From assembly GCA_963969345.1 (NCBI GenBank), contig OZ017770.1:8813246-8877245 (forward strand): a stretch of 64,000 nucleotides of DNA, read 5' to 3'. The position numbers and the translations under genes were made by a program. Below, piece after piece: positions 50,111 to 63,226 of the stretch. Each line of letters opens with the position of its first letter. The first letter of the stretch is position 1. The notes beneath the pieces were generated by a model that worked only from the letters and a program-made list of their open reading frames with translations, did not search any database and was not told the DNA's origin. Source of the stretch: Turbatrix aceti. Lineage: Eukaryota > Nematoda > Chromadorea > Rhabditida > Panagrolaimidae.

Positions 50111-53077
50111 GAATGTGGATAAAAAATTCGACATCCTGGCTGAACTATAACATTGCAATGAGAAAATTGAAGCATCAGGCATGTACATCGCAGCAGACAA
50201 AATCACTGGGTCACACTCACTCACAGGCATTACAAAAAATTCAGCGTTTATACGGACATGGCTTTTTTCCTACTGAAGTAGACCAAGTCGCTGCGGCAGG
50301 TAATATAGTCACTGACTACTACTAGTCAGTCCTTGATCTCCCTAACATCTTGGGTGCCCGCTCACTATTATTCTATATCTTGCATTGAGCTCCAATTGTG
50401 GACTGCAGGCTCAGCCTTCGTGGGCACGGCATACCAATGAGGGACTTGGTACAAACATTGTGCAGGCCCCAAGCAAGAATGAGTCACTGGTTACGCACAT
50501 TATCTGTGAAGAAGAGTCGTGCACAGCAATGTGACACACATGCAGCGCGCAATCAGCGTGCCACCAAATTTTTCAGTCAAAAAACGATGACAATCATTGT
50601 GTTTGGTTTTATTCGCGCGCGTTTGCTGATTTAACCCATTGATTGCTGATTTCTGCAAAAATATTCCGTGTTTTCTATATCCGGTATTAGCTAAATCAAG
50701 CCGTAGAATATTCACAGTGCGATGTAGTGGACATGATACCAAAAAAGGAAATGTGGGGTGGGGTAAAAACTTAACTATTTTTCAGGTGAATTATTTGTGA
50801 GTTTATTTAAAAATGGGAATAAAGAAAATTTCTTATCAGCATTTTAGATTGAATTTCGGTGAGCCTTTTACCTTAAATATTATAAATTAATTTGGAATTG
50901 CTACACATTTGTCTGATGTTGCGTGTTTTTATCGGCATTTACTGCACCACACTGTGGATACAACTCAGTGTGTTGTACCGTTTTTTTACCTTTTTTGCAA
51001 TTGTGAAGCCAAATCTTGGCACCCCAGCTGTCGCAGCGCAATCCTACCTAACAAATTGCAGAACTCTCATGGCACAATCGCATGAAAAGGAAAGAAAATG
51101 GTTGAAACTTGGTTGGTATACAAAAAATAGTAAAAACACCCAAAAACTTGGAAAAATTCAAAAACCTACGTCGGTGGAAGAGCTCGGAAAAAGTTGTCGA
51201 TAGGTTGTACACGCTGGAGGATGTCGCCGGATGAGTCTGAAACAAAAACAAAATAAATCAAGCCAAAAAAAAACAACAACTGCAACTCGCCCGAAGAAAA
51301 TAACATAGACAAAAAAATAACAAAGTTCGGCTGAACAAACCGAGCGCTGCGACGCAACATTCGTGTTGAGACTCCTCTCCTCAACAACGGAAAAGTCGCA
51401 GATCGCGCAAGTTGTGAAATTATGTATTTGGACGAAATTTATATCTAAATTCGAAAACTTTGGTTTTTGAATTGATATTTAAAAGTTTTTTATTGTGAAA
51501 AAATAGAATCGAGCATTGTCGTTCGAACTTCTCTATTCACGTTTTTCAAAATTTTCATTTTTGCCAAAATTGAAGGAGGTGTACTAGAAAATTCATTACT
51601 TGGTAACAAATAAAGTTATACATGCAGTTCAAAATGATTTCGAAGCACAACAAAATTCTCTATCTAGTAAAAATATGCACATGCTTCAAAATAATTTTCA
51701 AATGCCTGAAAAACTCAAACTTCTAAAACTTTTGCCTGAAAAATGAATTTTCGAAACTTTTTCGAAGTGTAATCCAAAAACTAAAATCAGAATCGGATTC
51801 TACAGTATCTTTTACATCTGGATTGATTGTTTCAGAATTTTATATTTTTTCCGTGCGCCAGTGCAAATTTTCTCCTGAACCTCCCTTTTTTTTGTCGAGC
51901 AAACACCAAAATTTTTCAAAGTAGTGTTCGGTAAAAAAATCGGCATGGATCGCGTTCGAAATGCATTTACGCGAAAAAGTCGGATCCGGGGCAGAAATGA
52001 ACGCTGAAGCGAATGGCGTACTCCGTTTTTTAAATTGAGTTCTAAAATGTTCCGAAAACCTAATTTTTCTCAGAAATTTCATTTTTTTCGAAACTTCTAA
52101 GGTGATAAGGTATACTTTTTTATTTAAAATCAGTTAGAGAATTTTGTTTCGCTTCAGAATTGCTTTTGTTTGTCTTCACAGCTAATTTTGTTTATGCGCC
52201 GCGATTTTTCTACCATACCTCCTTCGATTTTGTTAATTTTGAACGAATTAAAAAAAAAGAATTATGTCAGCATAAAGAACACCCTTGAATCTGTCTGTAA
52301 ACAAAATTTCATAAAAAAAACTGAATTTTGGGCTGAGTTACAATTTTTTTAAATTTGATTTGAAATCCTCATCGCGAAAGTTCATTGACTCGTGCGCAAC
52401 ATGCGAAAGCGTCGGCAGTCGCGACCTTCCCCCTGATTTTTCTTGAGATATTTGCGCTCGTTTATATACTTTTGTCTATAGCCGATTGAAAAAAAGGAAG
52501 ATGCATTGCTGGTTCTATACTTTTGTCTACTCCGAATTGTAGACACTGTGTATAAAAGTGTTTTATAGATGTGACTATAAACGAAATTTTTTTGTGAGTG
52601 CGTTGATGGACTCAGTGATGGAGACCCTGCAGAAGATGCAAATGCAGGTAGATCGCAAGAAGCATGGTCCGGATGACTGGACGAGGAATGCTCCGCCATA
52701 GGCAAGGCTACTCCAAACCGAGAAAACCCCAAGAATACCCTCAAGGCCTTCCATGGACCGAAAACAGCGTCGACATCGCCAATCCACAACGAAGCCCAGA
52801 AAAAACGCCGGTCGAGAAGCATCAAAGCTTTTATATTTTTATTTTCAGCTTAAACATACATACATAAATAATTTGTAAGACAACAGGTGATAGAAGGAAA
52901 AGTCCCGATACGAAATGATTTACATGATTGTGCATTTTTTTTGGAAAAAAAATAATTAAAAGATGAATAGACAAATGTAAAACAGAACTGTTAAAAGATT
53001 TCAATAATATAAAATCATTGGTACTTACATACTATGGTAATAAACACAATCAAAAAAACGCAGTAATCATAGTAAAA

Positions 53078-53542
53078 TTACTTGGATTTGTTGCAGCCAG
53101 AAGTACTTGGAGCGTTGTCGATGTCCAAAACCCGACAAACATCAGCCGTATTTTTGGCACGGATGGCATCAATGATACGGACGGTGCAGCCATTCATAAG
53201 ACGGTTGCACTCAAGCATAGTTGAGATGCGGATAATTTGACTGAACGTATCGTTGTTGAGGTGCTTCAGAGCTTCGACCAGCGGGTCCTGGACAGGATAC
53301 GCCAAGCGACGGAGTTCAGATGGCTCACGGGTGTCGTCGGGCTGATCTTTGTATGGCTCCAAAAGGTCAAAAAAGATCTTCATGATGGCCGAATCGTGAG
53401 TTTTCATTGGAATTTCGGATACTTTGAGAATTTTATTTCCGGGAGTGTGGTAAACATGACACTGCATGATTACGCTCATAGGAACGGGGATAACAACGTT
53501 GTCTCTGCAGCGCACCCCAAGTGTTTTGGTGACGTTGACCAT
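53078..53542 (-). CDS. SKP1-related protein (divergent), copy 2
   Basis: Identical in sequence to 48603-49067 by virtue of the tandem duplication. If the duplication is real, the organism carries two identical adjacent skr-like genes with identical flanks for more than 1.9 kb on the left and 2 kb on the right of each. If it is an assembly artefact, there is one. Confidence 0.6.
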   Translation of the reverse strand: MVNVTKTLGVRCRDNVVIPVPMSVIMQCHVYHTPGNKILKVSEIPMKTHDSAIMKIFFDLLEPYKDQPDDTREPSELRRLAYPVQDPLVEALKHLNNDTFSQIIRISTMLECNRLMNGCTVRIIDAIRAKNTADVCRVLDIDNAPSTSGCNKSK

Positions 53543-55530
53543 TCTGACAAGAGCTGTTCCTAAAACGGTGTACAGCGTTCAGGTAAGTTGCGGCATAAAA
53601 TTGTCGCATGCATATGAAAAAAACAAAAAAAAATGCAAATTGTTATACATACAACACTTGAGCGAAGCGATGTACAAAACGAAATTGATCCGGGCAAAAA
53701 ATAATGTAAGAACAACGATGGTCAAAATCAAGGGAAAACGACGTGAATTAAGAAAATTTTTTCTTGTGGATAAAAAATTTGACACCCTGGCTGAACTTAA
53801 CATTGCAATGAGAAAATCGAAGCATCAGGCATGTACATCGCAGCAGAAAAAATCACTGGGTCACACTCACTCACAGGCATTACAAAAAATTCAGCGTTTA
53901 TACGGACATGGCTTTCTTCCTATTGAAGAGCAAAACAACGAGCACAAGCTTTACAAAAAAACAAAATCGATAGAAAGATTGTATAATAAAAACGAACGTT
54001 GAGAGCATACATAATTTGCTGTTGGCTTGGATGATTTATTCAATGGTACAAAACATAATAACATCACGATTTTGTATTGCGCTTTTATTATACAAAAAAA
54101 GAACGGAAAAAAATGTGGCAGGTGCATGAAAGCATTTGCATGAGCGAATAAGAAAGGTTTCAAACCAACACTTCATTTTCCTGTATCAACAGACCGTAGA
54201 GCTCTTTGATCAAGCCGGTCGGACCCTTGCCGTGCGGATCGCAGAGGCAGCCAACGATGACCAGCTCTCGGAAGTCAAGTTTGAAGGACGAGCAGAAGCG
54301 GTACCCCAGACGATTGCAAGCCAGTGCAATGTCAAAAAGGAGGGGAAAGTGGTGATAGCGAGTGTTCCTGACTTTTTCTAATTATCTGTAGCTATTGACT
54401 TCTTGCGCCGTCATCGGGTGCCGTGGATCACTCTGAATAAGTGATCTGATCACGGGGTTTCTGCTGGACATGGATCAAATCCTGGTTCTTCAGAAAGTAC
54501 TAACCTTGAATTAAATTCAAATGACAATTTCTAAAGATAAACAGTGTTTAAAAGTTTTGAGAATGGGGGGTGATCACGAACGGTGGAATGTGGATAAAAA
54601 ATTCGACATCCTGGCTGAACTATAACATTGCAATGAGAAAATTGAAGCATCAGGCATGTACATCGCAGCAGACAAAATCACTGGGTCACACTCACTCACA
54701 GGCATTACAAAAAATTCAGCGTTTATACGGACATGGCTTTTTTCCTACTGAAGTAGACCAAGTCGCTGCGGCAGGTAATATAGTCACTGACTACTACTAG
54801 TCAGTCCTTGATCTCCCTAACATCTTGGGTGCCCGCTCACTATTATTCTATATCTTGCATTGAGCTCCAATTGTGGACTGCAGGCTCAGCCTTCGTGGGC
54901 ACGGCATACCAATGAGGGACTTGGTACAAACATTGTGCAGGCCCCAAGCAAGAATGAGTCACTGGTTACGCACATTATCTGTGAAGAAGAGTCGTGCACA
55001 GCAATGTGACACACATGCAGCGCGCAATCAGCGTGCCACCAAATTTTTCAGTCAAAAAACGATGACAATCATTGTGTTTGGTTTTATTCGCGCGCGTTTG
55101 CTGATTTAACCCATTGATTGCTGATTTCTGCAAAAATATTCCGTGTTTTCTATATCCGGTATTAGCTAAATCAAGCCGTAGAATATTCACAGTGCGATGT
55201 AGTGGACATGATACCAAAAAAGGAAATGTGGGGTGGGGTAAAAACTTAACTATTTTTCAGGTGAATTATTTGTGAGTTTATTTAAAAATGGGAATAAAGA
55301 AAATTTCTTATCAGCATTTTAGATTGAATTTCGGTGAGCCTTTTACCTTAAATATTATAAATTAATTTGGAATTGCTACACATTTGTCTGATGTTGCGTG
55401 TTTTTATCGGCATTTACTGCACCACACTGTGGATACAACTCAGTGTGTTGTAGAAGTCAATTTATGCCAATATGTTTGCGTTTGTGTTGTCCTTGGTAAA
55501 ACACGTTACAAAAAACAAGGTCAATGTTAG

Positions 55531-58500
55531 ATGTTCGTGTTTTTTTGAACGTGTTTTTTGTGATATAAAGTTTTGGTTAGTGTACTGGTGATGGGTTTTT
55601 TAACCCTTTTATATTTTATTTACCAGCAATTTATTTGATTTTTTAGGACGGTGTTCGTGTTTTTTTGAACGTGTTTTTTGTGAAATAAAGTTTTGGTTAG
55701 TGTACTGGTGATGGGTTTTTTAACCCTTTTATATTTTATTTACCAGCAATTTATTTGATTTTTTAGGACGGTGTTCGTGTTTTTTTGAACGTGTTTTTTG
55801 TGAAATAAAGTTTTGGTTAGTGTACTGGTGATGGGTTTTTTAACCCTTTTATATTTTATTTACCAGCAATTTATTTGATTTTTTAGGACGGTGTACGTGT
55901 TTTTTTGAACGTGTTTTTTGTGAAATAAAGTTTTGGTTAGTGTACTGGTGATGGGTTTTTTAACCCTTTTATATTTTATTTACCAGCAATTTATTTGATT
56001 TTTTAGGACGGTGTACGTGTTTTTTTGAACGTGTTTTTTGTAACATAAAGTTTTGGTCAGTGTACTGGTGATGGGTTTTTTAACCCTTTTATATTTTATT
56101 TACCAGCAATTTATTTGATTTTTTAGGACGGTGTTCGTGTTTTTTTGAACGTGTTTTTTGTGAAATAAAGTTTTGGTTAGTGTACTGGTGATGGGTTTTT
56201 TAACCCTTTTATGTTTTATTTACCAGCAATTTATTTGATTTTTTAGGCCGGTGTTCGTGTTTTTTTGAACGTGTTTTTTGTGAAATAAAGTTTTGGTTAG
56301 TGTACTGGTGATGGGTTTTTTAACCCTTTTATATTTTATTTACCAGCAATTTATTTGATTTTTTAGGCCGGTGTTTGTGTTTTTTTGAACGTGTTTTTTG
56401 TGAAATAAAGTTTTGGTTAGTGTACTGGTGATGGGTTTTTTAACCCTTTTATATTTTATTTACCAGCAATTTATTTGATTTTTTAGGACGGTGTTCGTGT
56501 TTTTTTGAACGTGTTTTTTGTGAAATAAAGTTTTGGTTAGTGTACTGGTGATGGGTTTTTTAACCCTTTTATGTTTTATTTACCAGCAATTTATTTGATT
56601 TTTTAGGCCGGTGTTCGTGTTTTTTTGAACGTGTTTTTTGTGAAATAAAGTTTTGGTTAGTGTACTGGTGATGGGTTTTTTAACCCTTTTATATTTTATT
56701 TACCAGCAATTTATTTGATTTTTTAGGACGGTGTTCGTGTTTTTTTGAACGTGTTTTTTGTGAAATAAAGTTTTGGTTAGTGTACTGGTGATGGGTTTTT
56801 TAACCCTTTTATATTTTATTTACCAGCAATTTATTTGATTTTTTAGGACGGTGTACGTGTTTTTTTGAACGTGTTTTTTGTAAAATAAAGTTTTGGTTAG
56901 TGTACTGGTGATGGGTTTTTTAACCCTTTTATATTTTATTTACCAGCAATTTATTTGATTTTTTAGGACGGTGTTCGTGTTTTTTTGAACGTGTTTTTTG
57001 TGAAATAAAGTTTTGGTTAGTGTACTGGTGATGGGTTTTTTAACCCTTTTATATTTTATTTACCAGCAATTTATTTGATTTTTTAGGACGGTGTACGTGT
57101 TTTTTTGAACGTGTTTTTTGTAACATAAAGTTTTGGTTAGTGTACTGGTGATGGGTTTTTTAACCCTTTTATATTTTATTTACCAGCAATTTATTTGATT
57201 TTTTAGGACGGTGTTCGTGTTTTTTTGAACGTGTTTTTTGTGAAATAAAGTTTTGGTTAGTGTACTGGTGATGGGTTTTTTAACCCTTTTATATTTTATT
57301 TACCAGCAATTTATTTGATTTTTTAGGACGGTGTACGTGTTTTTTTGAACGTGTTTTTTGTAACATAAAGTTTTGGTCAGTGTACTGGTGATGGGTTTTT
57401 TAACCCTTTTATATTTTATTTACCAGCAATTTATTTGATTTTTTAGGACGGTGTTCGTGTTTTTTTGAACGTGTTTTTTGTGAAATAAAGTTTTGGTTAG
57501 TGTACTGGTGATGGGTTTTTTAACCCTTTTATGTTTTATTTACCAGCAATTTATTTGATTTTTTAGGCCGGTGTTCGTGTTTTTTTGAACGTGTTTTTTG
57601 TGAAATAAAGTTTTGGTTAGTGTACTGGTGATGGGTTTTTTAACCCTTTTATATTTTATTTACCAGCAATTTATTTGATTTTTTAGGACGGTGTTCGTGT
57701 TTTTTTGAACGTGTTTTTTGTGAAATAAAGTTTTGGTTAGTGTACTGGTGATGGGTTTTTTAACCCTTTTATATTTTATTTACCAGCAATTTATTTGATT
57801 TTTTAGGACGGTGTACGTGTTTTTTTGAACGTGTTTTTTGTAAAATAAAGTTTTGGTTAGTGTACTGGTGATGGGTTTTTTAACCCTTTTATATTTTATT
57901 TACCAGCAATTTATTTGATTTTTTAGGCCGGTGTTTGTGTTTTTTTGAACGTGTTTTTTGTGAAATAAAGTTTTGGTTAGTGTACTGGTGATGGGTTTTT
58001 TAACCCTTTTATATTTTATTTACCAGCAATTTATTTGATTTTTTAGGCCGGTGTTCGTGTTTTTTTGAACGTGTTTTTTGTGAAATAAAGTTTTGGTTAG
58101 TGTACTGGTGATGGGTTTTTTAACCCTTTTATATTTTATTTACCAGCAATTTATTTGATTTTTTAGGACGGTGTACGTGTTTTTTTGAACGTGTTTTTTG
58201 TGAAATAAAGTTTTGGTTAGTGTACTGGTGATGGGTTTTTTAACCCTTTTATATTTTATTTACCCGCAATTTATTTGATTTTTTAGGCCGGTGTTCGTGT
58301 TTTTTTGAACGTGTTTTTTGTGAAATAAAGTTTTGGTTAGTGTACTGGTGATGGGTTTTTTAACCCTTTTATATTTTATTTACCAGCAATTTATTTGATT
58401 TTTTAGGACGGTGTACGTGTTTTTTTGAACGTGTTTTTTGTAAAATAAAGTTTTGGTTAGTGTACTGGTGATGGGTTTTTTAACCCTTTTATATTTTATT

Positions 58501-58766
58501 TACCCGCAATTTATTTGATTTTTTAGGCCGGTGTTCGTGTTTTTTTGAACGTGTTTTTTGTGAAATAAAGTTTTGGTTAGTGTACTGGTGATGGGTTTTT
58601 TAACCCTTTTATATTTTATTTACCAGCAATTTATTTGATTTTTTAGGCCGGTGTTCGTGTTTTTTTGAACGTGTTTTTTGTGAAATAAAGTTTTGGTTAG
58701 TGTACTGGTGATGGGTTTTTTAACCCTTTTATATTTTAGTTACCCTTAATTTATTTGATTTTTTAG
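55531..58766 (+). repeat. 120-bp satellite array, about 27 units
   Basis: Units run without gaps at an exact 120-bp period. Each has a T-rich GTGTTTTTTTGAACGTG segment, AATAAAG, a GGGTT-TTTT-AACCC hairpin, and ends TTTGATTTTTTAG. A few positions vary in combination: (A/C)CG before GTGT, TTCG/TACG/TTTG, TGAAAT/TAACAT/TAAAAT, ATATTTT/ATGTTTT, CCAGC/CCCGC. The last unit degenerates at 58,735-58,766. No ORF spans it. Confidence 0.97.
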
Positions 58767-59314
58767 AGGAATTTTAGGATTACTTTTGTACAGTTTTGAT
58801 ATGGCATCGAAGGACTTAACCATAATTTTTTTTGCAATGCTATTGGGGAAAATTTTTTTACGATATTTATATGTAGGGGGAAAATGTCAATTTTTTTAAT
58901 TTTTTTTTTGTTTTTGCTAAGACGGCTTAGCAGGAGAGCGTGTGTGGCAGCGTGTGTTGTCGAATAGCTAAAGGGAATGGTAAAAAATAGTGACAATGTC
59001 ACGATTTGATCCGTATATCAGACACAAGTAGTATGTATCTCGATTTAAGGGTAGACTTGAAATCTGCCCGTATCTTACAAGCGGAGATCAGTCCTCGCGT
59101 TAACTGTCAATTTAGAAATACATAGTTAATGGTGCAGTTGAGTATTTTTCATATTTGGAACCACAAATTAGGGTTGGCGTTTAGTGTCCCATCTAGATTT
59201 GCGACAGATCAGGTTGAACGCACCCACATAGATACTATTACTGTTAGATATGTTTTTAGTTAATTTGCTGGTAGTATGTATTTAAAATCGTTAGGGGTCA
59301 AAATTTATTTATAT
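58767..59314. other. spacer between satellite and transposase
   Basis: 3' flank of the MULE gene; terminal inverted repeats of the element could not be identified here. Confidence 0.4.
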
Positions 59315-62223
59315 CTAATCGAGATTCAAAATAGCAGCATACCCATTCCTACGCGCTACAAAAAATAAAACGGGGTAATCGTCTAAAAGCTCAGTGTCGA
59401 TTGGTTTGTAAACTTGGAAAGCGTTATCGTCGAAGACAGCGATTTTCGCCTCCATAAGCCATACAAAATCCGTTGGGCTCAGTGATCGGTATCGCTCCGA
59501 AACTGACGTAGGTACATCGTCGGAGATGAGGTGAATTATGCAGTCGATCATGCTGATGCCGCCGCTGACTGGATACGTAGTGAACCGATCCGAGTTAATG
59601 GCCTCCAGAAAATCCATGTCTAGCTGAATGGGGTTAGCACTTCTTACGATCCCCAGATTCTTTGCAGCCTGTGTTACCCATTCCGTGTTTGGTAGCTCTA
59701 CATCTAATTCGTTGACCTGTACACGAATGTTGTGCACTGTGATGTGAGCACGATCTTTTGGTATGATAGGTATTGGGGTGATCACCGGAAGTGATTGTAA
59801 TGCGCTCAGAAGCGTTGTCTGAGCCGTATTCGGAATACGCTGAGCCGTGGACGGAATACGCTGAGCCGTGGACGGAATACGCTGAGCCGTGGACGGAATA
59901 CGCCGAGCCGTTGATGGAATACGCCGAGCCGAGGACGGATTACGCTGAGTTGCAGCATGGGTCAAGAGATGATTCCGACGCTTCTCTTTTTCCTGCGCTT
60001 CGGTGAGGACTTTGTAACCTCTCGACAGCGCATGGTTTGCATACGACTGAAGATCTTCAGGTGAACAGAAATCAGTGAGAATACCATGATTGTCAATTGC
60101 AGACGCCATCGTAGTTGACATGTCTATCTTACCGCGAGCCAGTTTTACCATTCCGAGGATAGTCAGAATGTACTTCATCGTGTACGTGGCGAATACTTCG
60201 TCGGTCATATTGTCGACGGGATCTGAAATATGCAAATACATGACGGAGTGTTTTTATGATAATTGCTGTAGAATATTACTGAGCGGTGCTTTAATTTTTA
60301 TAGTATATTTTAAAAAATTATTTAACACTTACTTTGCAAATACGACTCTTCCATGTCAGATATCAGCTTATCCAGCTTCACGTACTTGTCTTCGCGAATC
60401 GAGGGAGACTCGACTCCTTCGAGCAGCTTCGTGATGCGGTCATCGGTGTCGCCGACAGCACTGTATATGCCAGCGAAGAAGTGCTTCATCGTCGGGTGTT
60501 TACGGAAGTACACGGTCTGGAGAGCTCTGTTGCGGGCCTCGGCACCATTGGTATTACGCACGATACCAAAGGCAAAAAATGAATGCAACATGGTCCGTAG
60601 CCATTGTTTTCGATGATAACAAACGAATTCCTGCAAAGATGGGCAAGTAATTACGAGTTTTTGCGGTTATGTGTGCTCACGTCAAATATGTCAAATGAGG
60701 GCCACGGTTCGTCAGGATCCAAAGGCATTGGTGGTTTCTCGAGAATAAGCCGCGCAAAACGTAGGATATGAGTTTTGGGCAAATACATGCAACCGTCGAA
60801 CAATCTGGTATATGTTTTGATGATTTTGTTAGACTTTAGCCAGCGGGAGAACCCAATCGACTGCAGTTTTTTATCAATGGCATGCGGCAGATGGAAGTTG
60901 CATCCAGAGATCTTTTCTTTGTCGCCGATGAAATCAACGAATGCGTTTCGCTCTCCACGCTCGTAATCTGTATGCAGGCGTTCGCAATGCTCGTTTGAGT
61001 TCCTCGAGAGCTTGTCGGTACAGACGTTCTTCTTTGTTTTTCATCAGTATAAAGGCAACAGGCTGGTATTCGGTACGGGTTGACGTCGGATTCTCAAACA
61101 GCCGATGGATTGCCAAAAGCTGTGCGTACTCTGTTTTTGGAGCTACTTTAAATGTTGCATCTGCTACCAAGATCCTCGCTTCGCACATGGCCTTCAACAT
61201 GGTAGGGGTAGCAAAGATCATGTACTTCTCCAAGTTCTCATGATTTATCATGATATCAAGATATTTCTTGTCTAATTTGGAAATATCAACTGGTTTCACT
61301 TTTCGGCTGTGATGACGCCAGAGTCGTCGCAACGTTTGTTTGATGCTTGGAAAAAGTGATAGTACATTCCGCCGATGGTTTGCTTTCAGATACTCCCGTG
61401 TATCTTGATGGGCGTTGTAAGGATTCGTGCCGTGTTTCCGGATGTTCCGGCACATCTGCCGGTCGGCGTCCTTGACGATGCATCGCTCTTTTGGGTATGG
61501 TAGACACTTGGGATGATGATCTTTAGCGTACCGAAATTCGCTGCCAATCAGTTGTCCTCGGGCAACGGTTCCACCTTTGGTTTTTCTTCTTTGATAAAGA
61601 CATCGGTTACATGCATAGTATTCTTGGTACGTTCGAACAAACTGCCTAATATCTGGTTTCAATACGCGAATCATATTTTCTCTCTTCATGTACTGGTTTC
61701 TTACCCTTTGAGATTTTTGTATTCGTGCTGCAAAAATATTCACATTTTTTGTATATTGTTTTTATATAAAATGATTACCATTTCGATTGCGTGCACGCGA
61801 CGGTCGAAAGTTTACAGCTTGAAACCGACCGACCTTACATGTAAGCCAAGGCGTAAGGTCGGTGGCTACTTCCTGAACTACGTCACCGATGTTCATAACG
61901 GCGTCATCATGTCCAGCCTCGTCGTCCATACGATCACTCATGTTCGTGGTGTCAGAGTGGCTATCCGTGTCCCTGTCAATGGTTCCATCAAGATCTGATA
62001 TTCCTCCTTCAACTTCTATTCCGATGTCTATTTCGGGTTCTTGGATCGCATCGTAATCCTCTTCATCGTCTCCGAGATTGGCGTGGGGAGCATCGTAGTC
62101 GTCCGGGTCACTGTCGAGGTCATGCGCAAGCATGATATTGTCAGCGTTGTTTTCGGGTTCTTGGATCTCATCGTAATCCTCTCCATCGACCGCAGGGAGT
62201 ACGGTAATGTTGAATGCAAACAT
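59315..62223 (-). pseudogene. Mutator-like (MULE) transposase gene with FLYWCH zinc finger, frameshifted
   Basis: Exon 1 (61779-62223) encodes an acidic leader (D/E-rich, from MFAFNITVLPAVDG). Exon 2 (60681-61727) has a FLYWCH-type zinc finger (YYACNRCLYQRRKTKG ... DHHPKC) and the MULE core: ARILVADATFKVAPKTEYAQ (first catalytic D), ...YQPVAFILMKNKEERLYRQ. The frame then breaks at about 60990-61005 by one base before the second catalytic block (HTDYERGERNAF), followed by SGCNFHLPHAMDKKLQ. Exons 60333-60630 and 59315-60222 give the C-terminal part, including 21-bp tandem repeats coding IPSTAQR-like heptads at about 59826-59946. The introns are nematode-like. Transposases of this type are often domesticated in nematodes, but the frameshift argues for a dead copy, unless it is a sequencing error. 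Confidence 0.82.
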
Positions 62224-62394
62224 TTCGGTTCTTCTCAGTTGGAAAAAAAAAATGTTTTTTTTTGCAAATTTTTTAATCGTAATAAAAAATGTGATCATTG
62301 TTTGTATAGTATTTTTTTTAACGTTTAATCATTTTTAAACGTTTTTTTTTAATGCCAGATTGATTTGTGCAATGTTATATAAAATAAACCAAAC

Positions 62395-63226
62395 ATACCT
62401 ATTGTTGCAATCCAGGATGTCGTTTTCAATAGTAACGCCGAGTCATCCATCGTCACTTATTCGGGCAGCAATACATAAAATAAGATGCACCCCAACAAGC
62501 CACGACTGATCACTGAGGTTGCCACTTATTTGTTTTTCTGAACTCATATGTACGGTAAATTATTAGGTACTTGCACAGCTGCAGTAAATAAATTATGCAG
62601 CTCTGCAAGGACCAAATGATTATTCCCGTACAAAAAAGTTTAAAAACATTTTCACCATGACATGCCATCGGTCGCTACTTCTCCAAGATGCAATTATAAA
62701 AAAAGGCTTCTGATCACCGCACCAGGCAACAGGTCACACTGACCTCAACAGCGAAGAACGAAATCAAAAAAATGAACGATGACCGAGCGAGCACATCATC
62801 CCAGTCGTTGTCTGCGAGTTGCTTTTTTATTTCTGGAGCGTGTGCAGTCAAATGACTGGCTCACGAATAACAACCGGGCGGCAAAAAACAACCGTGTGCT
62901 TAAAGCTTAGGGGATTGCCTGAAAACACGCGATTTGCTAAAATAACCTTTCTTTCACAGCGGGATGCCTTCTAGTCTACCGTGTTTACTTTGGTATTTTT
63001 AATAAAGTCGTTAATGCTCTAATAAGAATTTTTCGATTTTTACCGTGCTAATATTTTTTCTTTCTTTCGTTTGTAAGCCGACGACTAGTTCCGGCCACAA
63101 CCTACACTCTAGCCACTTTGAATCGATGTTTTTCTTTTTGCCCAGTGCTTTGATCAGTCGGTACTTTACTGTTTCCATATTTTTTTTGGCGACGGTTAAG
63201 TAACGACTGATAACTCACCGTGGCAT
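62395..63226 (+). repeat. family A copy 11 (full length)
   Basis: Left terminus AGTAACGCCGAGTCATCCAT, palindrome at about 62549-62631, body with GGTCACACTGACC and GTGCAGTCAAATGACTGGCT blocks, right terminus AAGTAACGACTGATAACTCA. The ~45 bases left of it also match the junctions of repeat B at 21,345 and 41,290. Confidence 0.78.

Larger units (their letters stand above)
46502..55452 (+). repeat. 4,475-bp direct tandem duplication (two copies)
   Basis: Unit 1 is 46502/3-50976/7 and unit 2 is 50977/8-55452. Every base compared is identical at an offset of 4,475, and all open frames recur at that offset. The junction shows one base of ambiguity (A). Left outside flank TTTCA, right outside flank GAAGTC. 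Confidence 0.95.

Noticed and set aside
55531..58766. Regular 120-bp repeats as a CRISPR-like array
   Set aside because: The units are contiguous with no variable spacers, the genome is eukaryotic, and no cas genes are present. It is a satellite.
59791..60006. Plus-strand ORF of EYAEPWT repeats
   Set aside because: Antisense shadow of the 21-bp repeats in the transposase C-terminus.
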